The notes under the pieces were generated by a model. That model did no database searches. It had not been told where the DNA came from and worked only from the letters and a program-made list of their open reading frames with translations. Positions 17,191 to 25,816 of a stretch of 64,000 nucleotides of DNA are shown piece by piece. The translations under genes and the position numbers were made by a program. Within the stretch, counting starts at the first letter, position 1. Each line of letters opens with the position of its first letter. The stretch is from Massiliimalia massiliensis (GTDB lineage Bacteria; Bacillota; Clostridia; Oscillospirales; Ruminococcaceae), in assembly GCF_900155615.1 (NCBI RefSeq), contig NZ_FUHT01000004.1:434001-498000 (forward strand). The letters are read 5' to 3'.

Positions 17191-18204
17191 ATGTGGGAAC
17201 GGATTGAGCGATATTGCAGGCTTAACGGCGTGTCCGGAGATGAAGGACTGATCCGGAACGCGATCCTGGAAGAGGTAAAAGCCTACTGCCAGTATGAGAT
17301 TGATGCAATGGGTAATTTGATCTGCTTCAAAAAAGGGATGGTAACCCCGGATAAAAAGCTGATGCTCTGTGCGCATATGGATGAGGTTGGCTTTATTATC
17401 ACACATGTGACAGAGGACGGACTCCTGAAATTTACCACAGTCGGCGGAATTGACAGCCGGGTGGTGCTGGGCCGCGCTGTCAGCCTTTACCGTACCGGAA
17501 CTACAGGGGTAATCGGAACCAAGGCGATCCATCAGCAGACGGAAAAGGAACGGGAAACCGTGGTAGACGTCAAGGATATGTTTATCGATATCGGCGCGTC
17601 CTCCAGGGAAGAGGCGCTTGGAGCTGTAACACCTGGGGACTGCGCTGTTTTCTGCACTGAATTTGAAGAGTTTGGCAACGGGTTTGTTAAGGGAAAGGCG
17701 CTGGACGACCGGATTGGCTGTGCGGTGCTGGTGGAATTGATCCGGAGCAAGCTGAAATTTGATACTTACTTTCTCTTTACGACCCAGGAGGAGGTTGGCC
17801 TGCGCGGCGCGAAGGCGGCGGCGTATTCTGTTGACCCGGATTTTGCAGTTGTCGTAGAGACGACCACTGCCGCTGATCTCAGCGGCGTTTCGGAGCAGAA
17901 ACAGGTCTGCTGCCTGGGGAAAGGCGCTGTGGTAGGCTTTATGGACCGTGCCGCCATCTATGACCGGGATTTGTATGCGCTGTCCTATAAGCTGGCGGTA
18001 GAGAAAAAGATTACCGCTCAAACCAAAACCATGGTGGCGGGCGGGAATGATGCCGGCGCTATCCAGACCTCCCGGGGCGGGACAAGGACGATTGCGGTCA
18101 GCGCGCCCTGCCGGTATCTGCATTCGGGTGTTTGTACAGTGAAAAAGGACGATGTCAGGTCGGTCTTGCGGCTGGTACATGAGCTGGCGGAAAATATTCT
18201 ATAA
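17191..18204 (+). CDS. M42 family metallopeptidase, second copy
   Basis: A 337-residue paralogue of the preceding gene with the same metal-site order: LCAHMDEVGFI, KALDDRIG, TTQEEVGLRGAKAA and RYLHSGVCTV. The GGAATAGGA ribosome site and 3-bp spacing show cotranscription. The two copies are diverged, with clearly different residues around the substrate pocket, so they may have different N-terminal preferences or form mixed complexes. Confidence 0.92.
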   Translation: MWERIERYCRLNGVSGDEGLIRNAILEEVKAYCQYEIDAMGNLICFKKGMVTPDKKLMLCAHMDEVGFIITHVTEDGLLKFTTVGGIDSRVVLGRAVSLYRTGTTGVIGTKAIHQQTEKERETVVDVKDMFIDIGASSREEALGAVTPGDCAVFCTEFEEFGNGFVKGKALDDRIGCAVLVELIRSKLKFDTYFLFTTQEEVGLRGAKAAAYSVDPDFAVVVETTTAADLSGVSEQKQVCCLGKGAVVGFMDRAAIYDRDLYALSYKLAVEKKITAQTKTMVAGGNDAGAIQTSRGGTRTIAVSAPCRYLHSGVCTVKKDDVRSVLRLVHELAENIL

Positions 18205-18230
18205 TTGAACAGGAATGATAGAGTGCAGCC

Positions 18231-18305
18231 GGACGGGCGTATGAAAGCGTTGCCTTTCATACAGGGCAATTGTCCTTTTGCGGAGATGATTCTCTCCGCC
18301 CGTAC
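18231..18305 (+). ncRNA. Candidate structured 5' leader RNA of the downstream PLP-enzyme gene
   Basis: Three mutually arranged helices can be drawn: a closing stem 18233-18239 with 18297-18303 (7/7), a hairpin 18240-18247 with 18254-18261 (8/8), and a hairpin 18280-18286 with 18293-18299 (7/7). The last helix shares bases 18297-18299 with the closing stem, so it competes with it or is shortened. There is no T run, so it is not a simple terminator. I match it to no riboswitch class that I know. Confidence 0.35.
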
Positions 18306-18358
18306 ATTAAATTTTCAAGGAAGGTAGCCTTTGCGGATGCAGAGGCCTGGGTTTTACG

Positions 18359-19630
18359 ATGATTACTGACTGGATTTCAATTAGCCCAAAGCTTGCGGCT
18401 TTTGGGCGGGAAGTGGAACGGGACTGCCGTCCCGTTTTCGAACGGATTGACGAAATCTGTGAACATAATGAAGCAAAGGTGCTTTCTGCCTTTATGGAAT
18501 GCGGTGTAAGCGAAACGCATTTTATCGGCTCCACCGGGTATGGATACGGCGATCGGGGCAGAGAGGTGCTGGATGAGGTTTACGCAAAGGTGATGGGAAC
18601 AGAGGATGCGCTGGTGCGCCACAACTTTGTTTCGGGCACCCATGCGCTCAGCGTCGCGCTGTTTGGGGTGCTCCGTACAGGGGACACGCTGGTCTCTTTG
18701 ACGGGCGCGCCCTATGATACCATGGAAGAGGTTATCGGGATTCGCGGCGAGGGAAACGGATCGCTGAAGGATTTTGGAGTCCATTACCGCCAGCTCGATT
18801 TGCTGGGGGATGGCTCGGTTCATCTTGCGGCAGTCGCAGAGGCTGTCAAAGACTGTAAGGTTGCATATATTCAGCGTTCACGGGGATATTCCCTGCGGGA
18901 ATCGCTGAGCGTAGCTAAAATCGGAGAGATTATCTGTGAAATCCGTAAGGGGAATCCGGATGCGGTTGTTATTGTTGACAACTGCTATGGGGAACTGGTC
19001 GAAAAGCAGGAACCGTCCGCAGTCGGAGCTGATCTGCTGGTGGGATCGCTGATTAAGAATCCAGGCGGGGCGATTGCGCAGACCGGAGGATATATTGCCG
19101 GGAAAGCAAAGCTGGTTGAGCTGTGCTCCTACCGTCTGACTGCTGTTGGAATGGGAAAAGAGGTGGGCTGTACCTTAAACCAGAGCCGGGGAATGTTCAT
19201 GGGGCTTTTTTTTGCGCCGGGAGTAGTTGCGTCCGCGTTGAAAACCAGCGTTTTTGCACTGCGGATGTTTGAAAGGCTGGGTTACCAGGTATTCCCGCGC
19301 TATGATGCGCCCCGTACAGATATTATAGCGGCAATTAAGCTTAACCGTCCGGAGGCCCTGGTCGCATTCTGCCAGGGAATTCAGAAAGGCTCCCCGGTAG
19401 ACAGCTTTGTTTCCCCAGAGCCTTGGGACATGCCCGGCTATGAGAGCCAGGTTATTATGGCGGCTGGCGCATTTACGATGGGCGCTTCGATTGAACTTTC
19501 TGCGGACGCACCATTGAGGGAACCCTATGCTGTGTGGCTGCAGGGCGGTATCACTTACCATACCGGGAAAATTGGCATTCTGCTTGCAGCTCAATCTATG
19601 CTGGAGCAGGGCTACCTATCCCTGGACTAG
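18359..19630 (+). CDS. Methionine gamma-lyase family / aluminium-resistance-type PLP protein
   Basis: A 423-residue fold-type I PLP enzyme of the Alum_res family (YnbB-like). Conserved stretches include STGYGYGDRGREVLD, VSGTHALSVALFG and DNCYGELVEKQEP; the probable PLP lysine is in SLIKNPGG. The family is annotated as methionine gamma-lyase-like but its reaction is not well established. The ribosome site before the ATG at 18359 is weak, and a 150-bp leader with predicted structure lies upstream. A PAP2 phosphatase gene follows 13 bp later. Confidence 0.88.
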   Translation: MITDWISISPKLAAFGREVERDCRPVFERIDEICEHNEAKVLSAFMECGVSETHFIGSTGYGYGDRGREVLDEVYAKVMGTEDALVRHNFVSGTHALSVALFGVLRTGDTLVSLTGAPYDTMEEVIGIRGEGNGSLKDFGVHYRQLDLLGDGSVHLAAVAEAVKDCKVAYIQRSRGYSLRESLSVAKIGEIICEIRKGNPDAVVIVDNCYGELVEKQEPSAVGADLLVGSLIKNPGGAIAQTGGYIAGKAKLVELCSYRLTAVGMGKEVGCTLNQSRGMFMGLFFAPGVVASALKTSVFALRMFERLGYQVFPRYDAPRTDIIAAIKLNRPEALVAFCQGIQKGSPVDSFVSPEPWDMPGYESQVIMAAGAFTMGASIELSADAPLREPYAVWLQGGITYHTGKIGILLAAQSMLEQGYLSLD

Positions 19631-19643
19631 ATGGGGTGAGGCG

Positions 19644-20195
19644 ATGATTGATGCAATTTACCAGTTTGACCATGCGGTTATAGAATGGATTCAACTCCAC
19701 TTGGCCGGGGGATGGCTTGATCCGGTGATGGCGGTAATTACCGGACTGGGAAATGCCGGTTTTATCTGGCTGCTGTCCGGTATCATCTTTCTGTTCTTTA
19801 AACGGACGCGCCCATGGGGTATTATCATGCTGGCTGCGGTGGCGGCAACCTTTATTTTGGGCGATCTGGTGCTGAAGCCAATTGTCAGCAGGGCGAGGCC
19901 TTTTATTGACGATCCGACCTTCAAGCTGCTGATTTCCCCGCCGAGTGGCTATTCTTTTCCATCCGGTCACAGCGGCAGCTCATTTGCCGCGGCGGTTTCA
20001 CTGTTTACCTTTGATAAGCGCTTTGGAACGGCAGCCTTGTGTCTGGCCGCTTTGATTGCCTTTTCAAGGGTCTATCTCTATGTGCATTATCCGTCAGATG
20101 TACTGACCGGGGCGGCTTTAGGCACCTGCATTGGCCTTTTGGCGGCTTGGGGTTATTCCAGGTGGGAAAAGCGGAATCGTCAGAAATTGGTATAA
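19644..20195 (+). CDS. PAP2 family phosphatase (undecaprenyl-diphosphate or lipid phosphatase-like)
   Basis: A 183-residue membrane protein with several hydrophobic helices and the three PAP2 motifs: KPIVSRARPF, PSGHSGSS and SRVYLYVHYPSDV. These hold the catalytic histidines on the outer face of the membrane. I start at the ATG at 19644 behind GGGGTGAGG; an upstream in-frame start would overlap the previous gene by about 100 bp. Substrate may be undecaprenyl pyrophosphate, phosphatidylglycerol phosphate or another lipid phosphate; sequence does not decide. Confidence 0.9.
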   Translation: MIDAIYQFDHAVIEWIQLHLAGGWLDPVMAVITGLGNAGFIWLLSGIIFLFFKRTRPWGIIMLAAVAATFILGDLVLKPIVSRARPFIDDPTFKLLISPPSGYSFPSGHSGSSFAAAVSLFTFDKRFGTAALCLAALIAFSRVYLYVHYPSDVLTGAALGTCIGLLAAWGYSRWEKRNRQKLV

Positions 20196-20232
20196 AAACA
20201 GGCAGAAACGTGCGCGTTTTCTGCCTGTTTTT
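20194..20232 (+). terminator. Terminator after the PAP2 gene
   Basis: A 15-bp perfect stem (20194-20208 with 20218-20232) ends in a run of T. Confidence 0.92.
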
Positions 20233-20339
20233 TTGTGCTATTTATGGAAAATATGTTTTTTTGATGATGCTTTTTACAGAAAAATTTCATATTTTACTGG
20301 TAAAATATCCGAAAAAAATTTGCCCTTTCACCAAAATGA

Positions 20340-20368
20340 TTGAAAAATAAAACAAATTTTGTTATGCT
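20340..20368 (+). promoter_or_regulatory. Putative promoter of the VOC-LacI gene pair
   Basis: TTGAAA at 20340-20345 and TATGCT at 20363-20368 have a 17-bp spacer, about 115 bp before the VOC gene, leaving an unexplained leader. Confidence 0.45.
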
Positions 20369-20484
20369 GAAAACAGAATCGGGTATTGTGTCTTATGATT
20401 GCGGCATAAGATACAAGGCTGCGAATAACTGAATTGTGTAAAATCTATTTGTCACGAAAATATTTTAGAAAAGAGGAGTTTTCT

Positions 20485-20946
20485 ATGAACACAATGATTG
20501 GTACAGACGTTGTCGTACAAATTGGTTTGGTGGTAAATGATTTAGATAAAACGGGCCGGAAGTTCGCTGATTTCTTTGGCGTAGAGTGCCCGCCTACCTG
20601 CTATTCCGGCGAAGCGGAGGTCGTCAAGGGAACCTATTTGGGGAAACCGACAAACGCCTCCTGCCACATGAAATTTTTTGAAACGCCGCACCTGCAGATT
20701 GAACTGATCGAACCGGACGATACGCCAAGCGTCTGGAGGGATTTCTTAAATGAAAAAGGTGAAGGCCTGCATCACATTGCTTTTAAGGTGAAAAGTGCAG
20801 ACGAACAGATTAAAAATCTAGAAGAAAAAGGATATCCACTGCTTCAGAGAGGGCTTTATGGGGATGCTTCGGGTCAGTTTGCCTATATGGACACCCAGGG
20901 TGATCTAAAGCTGATTTTGGAGCTGCTGGAGGATTTTCCAAAATAA
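20485..20946 (+). CDS. VOC superfamily protein (glyoxalase / methylmalonyl-CoA epimerase-like)
   Basis: A 153-residue metal-binding protein with two beta-alpha-beta-beta-beta repeats. The expected metal ligands fit Q12, E73, H96 or H97, and E146. The repeat starts VVQIGLVVNDL and GLHHIAFKVKS resemble methylmalonyl-CoA epimerase. It begins at the ATG behind AAGAGGAG. It immediately precedes the LacI regulator of cluster A (22-bp gap). A role in isomerising or epimerising a sugar-derived keto compound is possible; the substrate is unknown. Confidence 0.85.
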   Translation: MNTMIGTDVVVQIGLVVNDLDKTGRKFADFFGVECPPTCYSGEAEVVKGTYLGKPTNASCHMKFFETPHLQIELIEPDDTPSVWRDFLNEKGEGLHHIAFKVKSADEQIKNLEEKGYPLLQRGLYGDASGQFAYMDTQGDLKLILELLEDFPK

Positions 20947-20968
20947 AATAGTGAATTGAGGCTTGTCA

Positions 20969-21985
20969 ATGGGAATCAAAAAAACAGCAACAATGATGGA
21001 CGTTGCCAGAGAGGCGGGCGTCTCAGTTGCTACCGTGGCACGAGTCATTCACGACAATGGGTATGTATCACAGAACAAACGGCTGTTGATTCAACAGGCG
21101 ATAGATAAACTCGGCTATCTTATCCCAGAAAAAGAAATACCGGCATTTCGAAAGGATGTAGTGGGCGTTTGGACTCCGCCGGACCGCGAGAACCCCTTTT
21201 TTGCTTACCTGCCCCACGCGCTTGCCGAAGAAGCAAACCGGAATCAGATGTACGCGATGCTGCGGGTTGGAAAGAATACCGTTTCAAATTTGGTGGACGT
21301 TGTAAATGATTTCACTCGCCAGGGGGTTTGCGGGATTATTGTCGTTGGATTTGAAGAGGCTGATCTGCCTGAAAGGGAAAGGAATCTTTTGCTGGACTGC
21401 GGAGTACCTATTGTATTTGTGGAACGTACTGCGCGCTGCTATGGGTTAAACCGTGTGCTGCTGGATGGCAGCGAGGGTGTCTATTTGGCCACCCGCCATT
21501 TATTAGATTTGGGACATACGCATCTTTTGTATATTGGTTCAGCTCCTAATAATACCGTGGATAAGCAAAGGCTGAAGGGCTTTAAAAATGCATTGAGCGA
21601 AATAGGGGTCACAAACCCGCCGATTGTCAATACGTTAAAGGACGGCAGGATTTGTGACGGCTATGAATCTACCAAAATCGGGCTTAAGCAGTGGCCTCAA
21701 ACCACTGCGATTGTTGCCTGGTCTGATCAATATGCGATTGGCGCTATGCGGTATTGTGCAGACACTAACCGCCGAATCCCTCAGGATATGGCAATTACTG
21801 GATTCGACGATATTTTTGCACCGTCACTGGTGCCTCCGCTGACCAGCGTTGGGATGCCGCTGGAAGAAATGGCGCAGGCTGCGATCCAGATGATTATTGA
21901 AAATAAGCATCAAACAATGGACTTTTATGCGAAGACAATCACATTAAGTCCCAAGCTGGCGATTCGCCGGTCAACAGATTTATAA
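20969..21985 (+). CDS. LacI family transcriptional regulator of cluster A
   Basis: A 338-residue repressor with an N-terminal helix-turn-helix (TMMDVAREAGVSVATVARVIH, about residues 6-30) and a periplasmic-binding-protein-like effector domain (about 62-330). The hinge helix and ITGFDD near the end are typical. A TTG start at 20963 is possible, but the ATG at 20969 fits the GAGG site better. It lies before the ABC operon at 22537, whose promoter region carries two similar partly palindromic sites that may be its operators. Confidence 0.94.
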   Translation: MGIKKTATMMDVAREAGVSVATVARVIHDNGYVSQNKRLLIQQAIDKLGYLIPEKEIPAFRKDVVGVWTPPDRENPFFAYLPHALAEEANRNQMYAMLRVGKNTVSNLVDVVNDFTRQGVCGIIVVGFEEADLPERERNLLLDCGVPIVFVERTARCYGLNRVLLDGSEGVYLATRHLLDLGHTHLLYIGSAPNNTVDKQRLKGFKNALSEIGVTNPPIVNTLKDGRICDGYESTKIGLKQWPQTTAIVAWSDQYAIGAMRYCADTNRRIPQDMAITGFDDIFAPSLVPPLTSVGMPLEEMAQAAIQMIIENKHQTMDFYAKTITLSPKLAIRRSTDL

Positions 21986-21995
21986 AAGTACTAGG

Positions 21996-22036
21996 GAGCC
22001 ACCGCGCAGTAGATATTGCGAGGTGGTTCTTTCTTT
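21996..22036 (+). terminator. Probable terminator after the LacI gene
   Basis: An 8-bp stem with one G-T pair (21996-22003 with 22022-22029), extendable by an inner CGCA/TGCG pair, is followed by a T-rich stretch. Confidence 0.65.
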
Positions 22037-22105
22037 ATGTAAAAATACCATATTTGACATAATCAAATATTTTTATACAGTTAAAACCATGATTATAAAG
22101 AGATT

Positions 22106-22121
22106 TTGTGACATTTAACAC
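22106..22121. promoter_or_regulatory. Candidate LacI-family operator, distal copy
   Basis: TTGTGACATTTAACAC resembles the site at 22247-22263 (TTGTGACA, then TA, then CAC). It lies about 100 bp before the -35 of the cluster A transporter promoter. Confidence 0.35.
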
Positions 22122-22212
22122 GGGCAATCAATTTAGGATATGGTTTGACAATATGTAATTTATCACATCAAAATGCACAAAAATATTATGAACAATTCAT
22201 GAAAATTACAAA

Positions 22213-22241
22213 TTGAATTATTATTTAACAAAACTTATAAT
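22213..22241 (+). promoter_or_regulatory. Strong promoter of the cluster A ABC operon
   Basis: TTGAAT at 22213-22218 and TATAAT at 22236-22241 have a 17-bp spacer. The start would leave a leader of nearly 290 nt containing an 85-bp palindrome. Confidence 0.7.
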
Positions 22242-22246
22242 AATAC

Positions 22247-22263
22247 TTGTGACAAATACACAA
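22247..22263. promoter_or_regulatory. Candidate LacI-family operator at the transcription start
   Basis: TTGTGACAAATACACAA is a partial palindrome (TTGTG...CACAA), five bases after the -10 box, a position suited to repression. Confidence 0.4.
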
Positions 22264-22416
22264 CAAATTTCTGATTCGTAAAATGATAAAATGAAATTTC
22301 CTTTTTGTTGCACGTGTGAATACTTATGGAAAATTTCATGTTTTGTGTAACAAATACTGCTGGTCGAAAAAATCCGCAAAGAAAGAGGTTGATAGCGCGA
22401 AGAAGAAAGACAATGT

Positions 22417-22501
22417 ACACTTTTTCGTTCTAGTTAAAATAATAAAAAACACCCTCTTAAAGGGTGTTTTCCGGATATTTTATTATCGAACGAAAAAGTG
22501 T
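22417..22501. repeat. Long imperfect palindrome (85 bp), MITE-like or regulatory hairpin
   Basis: The outer arms 22417-22430 and 22488-22501 are exact reverse complements (14/14). An inner hairpin (around 22449-22470, arms AACACCCT/AGGGTGTT) and a partly paired AT-rich middle complete a near cruciform. It sits in the leader of the ABC operon, 36 bp before the permease start, and includes a T run that could act as an attenuator. No clear target-site duplication flanks it. The rest of the 550-bp gap holds only the promoter and operator candidates. Confidence 0.65.
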
Positions 22502-22536
22502 GATTTAAACAGATTTTGAAAAATGGAGGTTTCAAA

Positions 22537-23445
22537 GTGGGTTTTAAAAAGTTTATCGACAAGTATACGCCTGTAATTATGCTTTTGCCTGCACTAATCG
22601 GCGTATTGATTGTCCAAATTTATCCGAGTTTGGATTCAATCCGGCTATCATTCACAGACAAATCGCTGCTGAGTCCGACGACATCGTATGTAGGGTTTGC
22701 AAACTACATCACAGCTTTAAAGGATCCCCAGACGTGGCAGACAATCCTAAACACCCTCATATTTGCAATCCTATCTCTGGCTTTGGGCGCAGTTTTCGCA
22801 ATGCTGGTTGCAAATGAACTGAACAAAAAGTTCCGGGGCAGAACCTTTTTCCGCGCGATGTTCCTGGCACCATGGGTAACGCCGCCGCTGGTTACATCCG
22901 CTATCTGGCAGCTGCTGCTGAGCGAAACGTTCAGCCCGTTTAACGGACTCTTTATGAAGCTCGGCTGGATCGATAAGCCGATCAATTTCCTGGGGAATAC
23001 GGAACCGATTTTAGGCTTCCTTTCTCTTCCGCTGATTTCAATCATTATCATCAACGTTTGGTCAATCTTTCCGTTCCTGATGGTTATGTTCCTGGCAGGG
23101 ATGCAGACCATCCCGGAGGATATGATCGAGGCGGCGACAGTTGACGGGGCGAATGCAGTACAACGGTTTTTCAAAATCAAGCTGCCATGTCTGATGCCGG
23201 TCATTGAAACTTCTATTTTGCTGGAAGGGATCTGGCAGTTCAATAACTTCAATATCAGCTACCTGGTCACCAAGGGCGGGCCGCTCAACAGTACGATGGT
23301 TATGGCGGTTGACGTATATACCGAAGCGTTTATCAACTTTAACTATGGCTCCGGTGCTACCGTCAGTGTCCTGATGATGCTGATCCTGCTCTTCCCAGCA
23401 GTTGTTTACCTGAGAAAACAACTGCGGCAGACAGATAATATATAG
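22537..23445 (+). CDS. Sugar ABC transporter permease, MalF/UgpA type
   Basis: A 302-residue permease with six predicted membrane segments, the first at about residues 10-35. The EAA loop is EAATVDGANAVQRFFKIKLP. I chose the GTG at 22537, six bases after a perfect GGAGGT, rather than a TTG at 22516 that would lie upstream of that site. The MalG partner and the binding protein follow in the usual order. No ATPase gene is present. The substrate is probably a mono- or disaccharide or a glycoside. Confidence 0.94.
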   Translation: MGFKKFIDKYTPVIMLLPALIGVLIVQIYPSLDSIRLSFTDKSLLSPTTSYVGFANYITALKDPQTWQTILNTLIFAILSLALGAVFAMLVANELNKKFRGRTFFRAMFLAPWVTPPLVTSAIWQLLLSETFSPFNGLFMKLGWIDKPINFLGNTEPILGFLSLPLISIIIINVWSIFPFLMVMFLAGMQTIPEDMIEAATVDGANAVQRFFKIKLPCLMPVIETSILLEGIWQFNNFNISYLVTKGGPLNSTMVMAVDVYTEAFINFNYGSGATVSVLMMLILLFPAVVYLRKQLRQTDNI

Positions 23446-23461
23446 AAAGGAGCAAGCAACG

Positions 23462-24313
23462 ATGAATAAAAGAAGCAGACGCTTTTTAAACGGACTTCGT
23501 CACTGGGTTGTGATGATTTTTACCACCTTTTTTGTGTTGTTTCCTTTCTATTGGATGGTAATGACCTCTCTGAAACCACGTGAGGAATTGATGGCATCTC
23601 CGCCGAAATGGATTCCTTCCTATCTGGATTTTAACAACTATAAGCTGGTATGGGAGCAGATGCCCTTGCTGAGATATTTGGGCAACTCGCTGTTTGTATC
23701 GCTGATGACGACGATTGTCTGTCTGGTTTTGGCTACCTTCTGCGGCTACAGCATCAGCCGGTTTGTTATGCGAAAGACCCAGAAATTCACCTCAGTCATG
23801 ATGATTATCTCGCAGCTGATTCCCGGCACCCTGCCGTTTATCTCATTCTATTTTATCATGTACAACGCGCATCTTACCAATACATACCAGGGCCTGATCA
23901 TTGCTTATTCTGTATGGGCAATCCCGTTCTGCACCCTGATGATGAAGAGCTACTTCAGTCAGTCTGTGCCGATGGCCTTGGAAGAAAGCGCTACGCTGGA
24001 CGGGTGCAGCAAGTTTGGAATCTTTTTCAAGATCGCGCTGCCGATTTCCGTACCCGGCCTGGTTGCAACAGCAATCTTCGCGTTTATCCAGGGCTGGAAC
24101 GAATTCATGTGGGCGAGCGTTATGCTGTCCAATAATGACATGAAGCCTGCATCAGTTGGTATTTATGACTTCATCGGTCAGTATGGAGCGAACTCAAACG
24201 TTTCCTTGTCTATGACCGCTGCGGTTATGATTACACTCCCGGCAATTATCTTCTTCGCATTTTTACAGAAATACCTCATCAGCGGCTTGTCCGCAGGTGC
24301 GGTAAAGGGTTAA
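23462..24313 (+). CDS. Sugar ABC transporter permease, MalG/UgpE type
   Basis: A 283-residue permease with six membrane helices, an EAA loop (LEESATLDGCSKFGIFFKIALP) and the typical C terminus GLSAGAVKG. It follows its partner permease by 16 bp with an AAAGGAG site. It resembles the truncated permease at the window start, which is also followed by a medium-chain dehydrogenase in its operon. Confidence 0.94.
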   Translation: MNKRSRRFLNGLRHWVVMIFTTFFVLFPFYWMVMTSLKPREELMASPPKWIPSYLDFNNYKLVWEQMPLLRYLGNSLFVSLMTTIVCLVLATFCGYSISRFVMRKTQKFTSVMMIISQLIPGTLPFISFYFIMYNAHLTNTYQGLIIAYSVWAIPFCTLMMKSYFSQSVPMALEESATLDGCSKFGIFFKIALPISVPGLVATAIFAFIQGWNEFMWASVMLSNNDMKPASVGIYDFIGQYGANSNVSLSMTAAVMITLPAIIFFAFLQKYLISGLSAGAVKG

Positions 24314-24376
24314 ATGTATTAGTTTCCGTAACAGCGTATGCTGTTAAAATAAACGAAGAAAAAAGGAGAAAAACGT

Positions 24377-25741
24377 ATGAAACATTCAAAGAAAATTATG
24401 AGCGCTGTATTAGCGGCTCTCATGCTCTCAACCTTTGCGGCATGCGGCAGCAGCGACAAGCCTGCTACCGACAATTCCGGCGCTGCCGGCGGAGATACCG
24501 GCGACCTGAGCGGAAAAACAATTACATTCACCATGCAGAAATATGGCAGTGACGCTTCCGCACAGGAAAAGGTCCTGAAAGAAATGACAGAGGCATTTAA
24601 AGAAGAAACCGGCATTACCGTAAACTACTCCATCATCGACTGGGGTCAGGCTCTGACCAAGCTGACACTGGCCTGCACCGGCGGCGAAGCTCCGGATGTT
24701 GCTGACATTTTCTTCACTCCTTCCATGGTGAAAATCGGAAACGGCCAGTATGGCCCGGCTGATATTACAGATATTTATGAAGAATTAGGCGGGGATGACG
24801 CTTACTTCGAGGCTGTCATTGACGAAGTAAAGATTGACGGCAAGGTTTACGGTATTCCGTGGCGTATGGATACCCGTGCAATGGTATACAACAAAGCTCA
24901 CTTTGAAGAAGCTGGAATTACTGAAGTTCCGACTACCTATGATGAACTGATTGAAGCTGCCAAGAAGCTGACCAAGACCGATGACAGTGGAAATATTACC
25001 CGGTCGGGAGTTGTTCTTCCGGTTGGCCAGGCTCGTTTTGACCAGGGTTGGTTTAACCTTCTGGCTGGCCATGGCACCAGCGTCATGAATGAGGATTACA
25101 CTGAATTTACCTTCGGCGGACAGGAAGGGATCGATACCATCCAGTTCATGCTCGACCTGATTAATGAGTATAAAGTCTGCACTCCGAACGTAATCGACCC
25201 GTCCTTTGACGCTGGTACAGAATACCAGGCTGAAAAAGCATCCATCGTATTAGGACAGAATGCTGACTTCATGACTGCTGTCCAGTCGAATGCTCCGCAG
25301 CTTGAAGAAGTTACCGGCAGTGCAGTTATGCCGAACCTGACTGGCGAAGGTGTTTCTTCTGTTGCTTACACCGCACCGATCAGCATTATGAATTCTACCA
25401 AAGAACGTGCCGCTGCTGAAGAATGGCTGAAATATTTCTGCTCTGCAGAAGGCCAGATTAAATTCTGCTCCGCGGTTAACCTCATCAATGCTAGAAAAGA
25501 AGTTATGGAAGACGAATTCTACAGCAGTGACTGGATGAAAGCATTCCCGGAACAGGCTAACCGCGCTATTTACGGCGACCCGGCTATCCCGACCTGGAGC
25601 CAGATCGACGCGTTCCCGAACGGCCCGCTCAACACCATGCTGACCAATATCGTTGGTGGCGCTGACATCAAAACAGAAGTTGACAATTGCCTGAAACAGT
25701 GCCAGGAAATCTATGACAAAAACGAAGTAGACTTAGGCTAA
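24377..25741 (+). CDS. Extracellular sugar-binding lipoprotein of ABC transporter (cluster A)
   Basis: A 454-residue solute-binding protein of family 1. The N terminus has a signal peptide and lipobox (LSTFAAC) with the lipid-anchored cysteine near residue 23, then a short G/D/S-rich linker. The body shows FTMQKYGSDASAQEKVLKEM and later GQNADFMTAVQ and AAAEEWLKYFCS. Codon use is strikingly regular, consistent with high expression. It stands after both permeases, unlike in cluster B. A hairpin follows the stop. Confidence 0.94.
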   Translation: MKHSKKIMSAVLAALMLSTFAACGSSDKPATDNSGAAGGDTGDLSGKTITFTMQKYGSDASAQEKVLKEMTEAFKEETGITVNYSIIDWGQALTKLTLACTGGEAPDVADIFFTPSMVKIGNGQYGPADITDIYEELGGDDAYFEAVIDEVKIDGKVYGIPWRMDTRAMVYNKAHFEEAGITEVPTTYDELIEAAKKLTKTDDSGNITRSGVVLPVGQARFDQGWFNLLAGHGTSVMNEDYTEFTFGGQEGIDTIQFMLDLINEYKVCTPNVIDPSFDAGTEYQAEKASIVLGQNADFMTAVQSNAPQLEEVTGSAVMPNLTGEGVSSVAYTAPISIMNSTKERAAAEEWLKYFCSAEGQIKFCSAVNLINARKEVMEDEFYSSDWMKAFPEQANRAIYGDPAIPTWSQIDAFPNGPLNTMLTNIVGGADIKTEVDNCLKQCQEIYDKNEVDLG

Positions 25742-25751
25742 TTGCTGTCTT

Positions 25752-25785
25752 GTTAACCGAACCGGTGCTGTCCGGCTCGGTTAAC
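25752..25785 (+). promoter_or_regulatory. Intercistronic hairpin after the binding-protein gene
   Basis: A 14-bp stem with one mismatch (25752-25765 with 25772-25785) lacks a T run. It probably stabilises the upstream mRNA end rather than terminating, so the abundant binding protein is made in excess of the enzymes downstream. Confidence 0.5.
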
Positions 25786-25816
25786 TAAGAATTCAGAACG
25801 GAAGGGGAGTAACATA

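Noticed and set aside
17164-18180. 338-codon minus-strand frame opposite the second M42 gene
   Set aside because: It mirrors the M42 gene almost exactly and has no supporting signal.
22316-22519. 67-codon frame in the cluster A leader
   Set aside because: It runs straight through the 85-bp palindrome and has no ribosome site; composition is that of noncoding AT-rich DNA.
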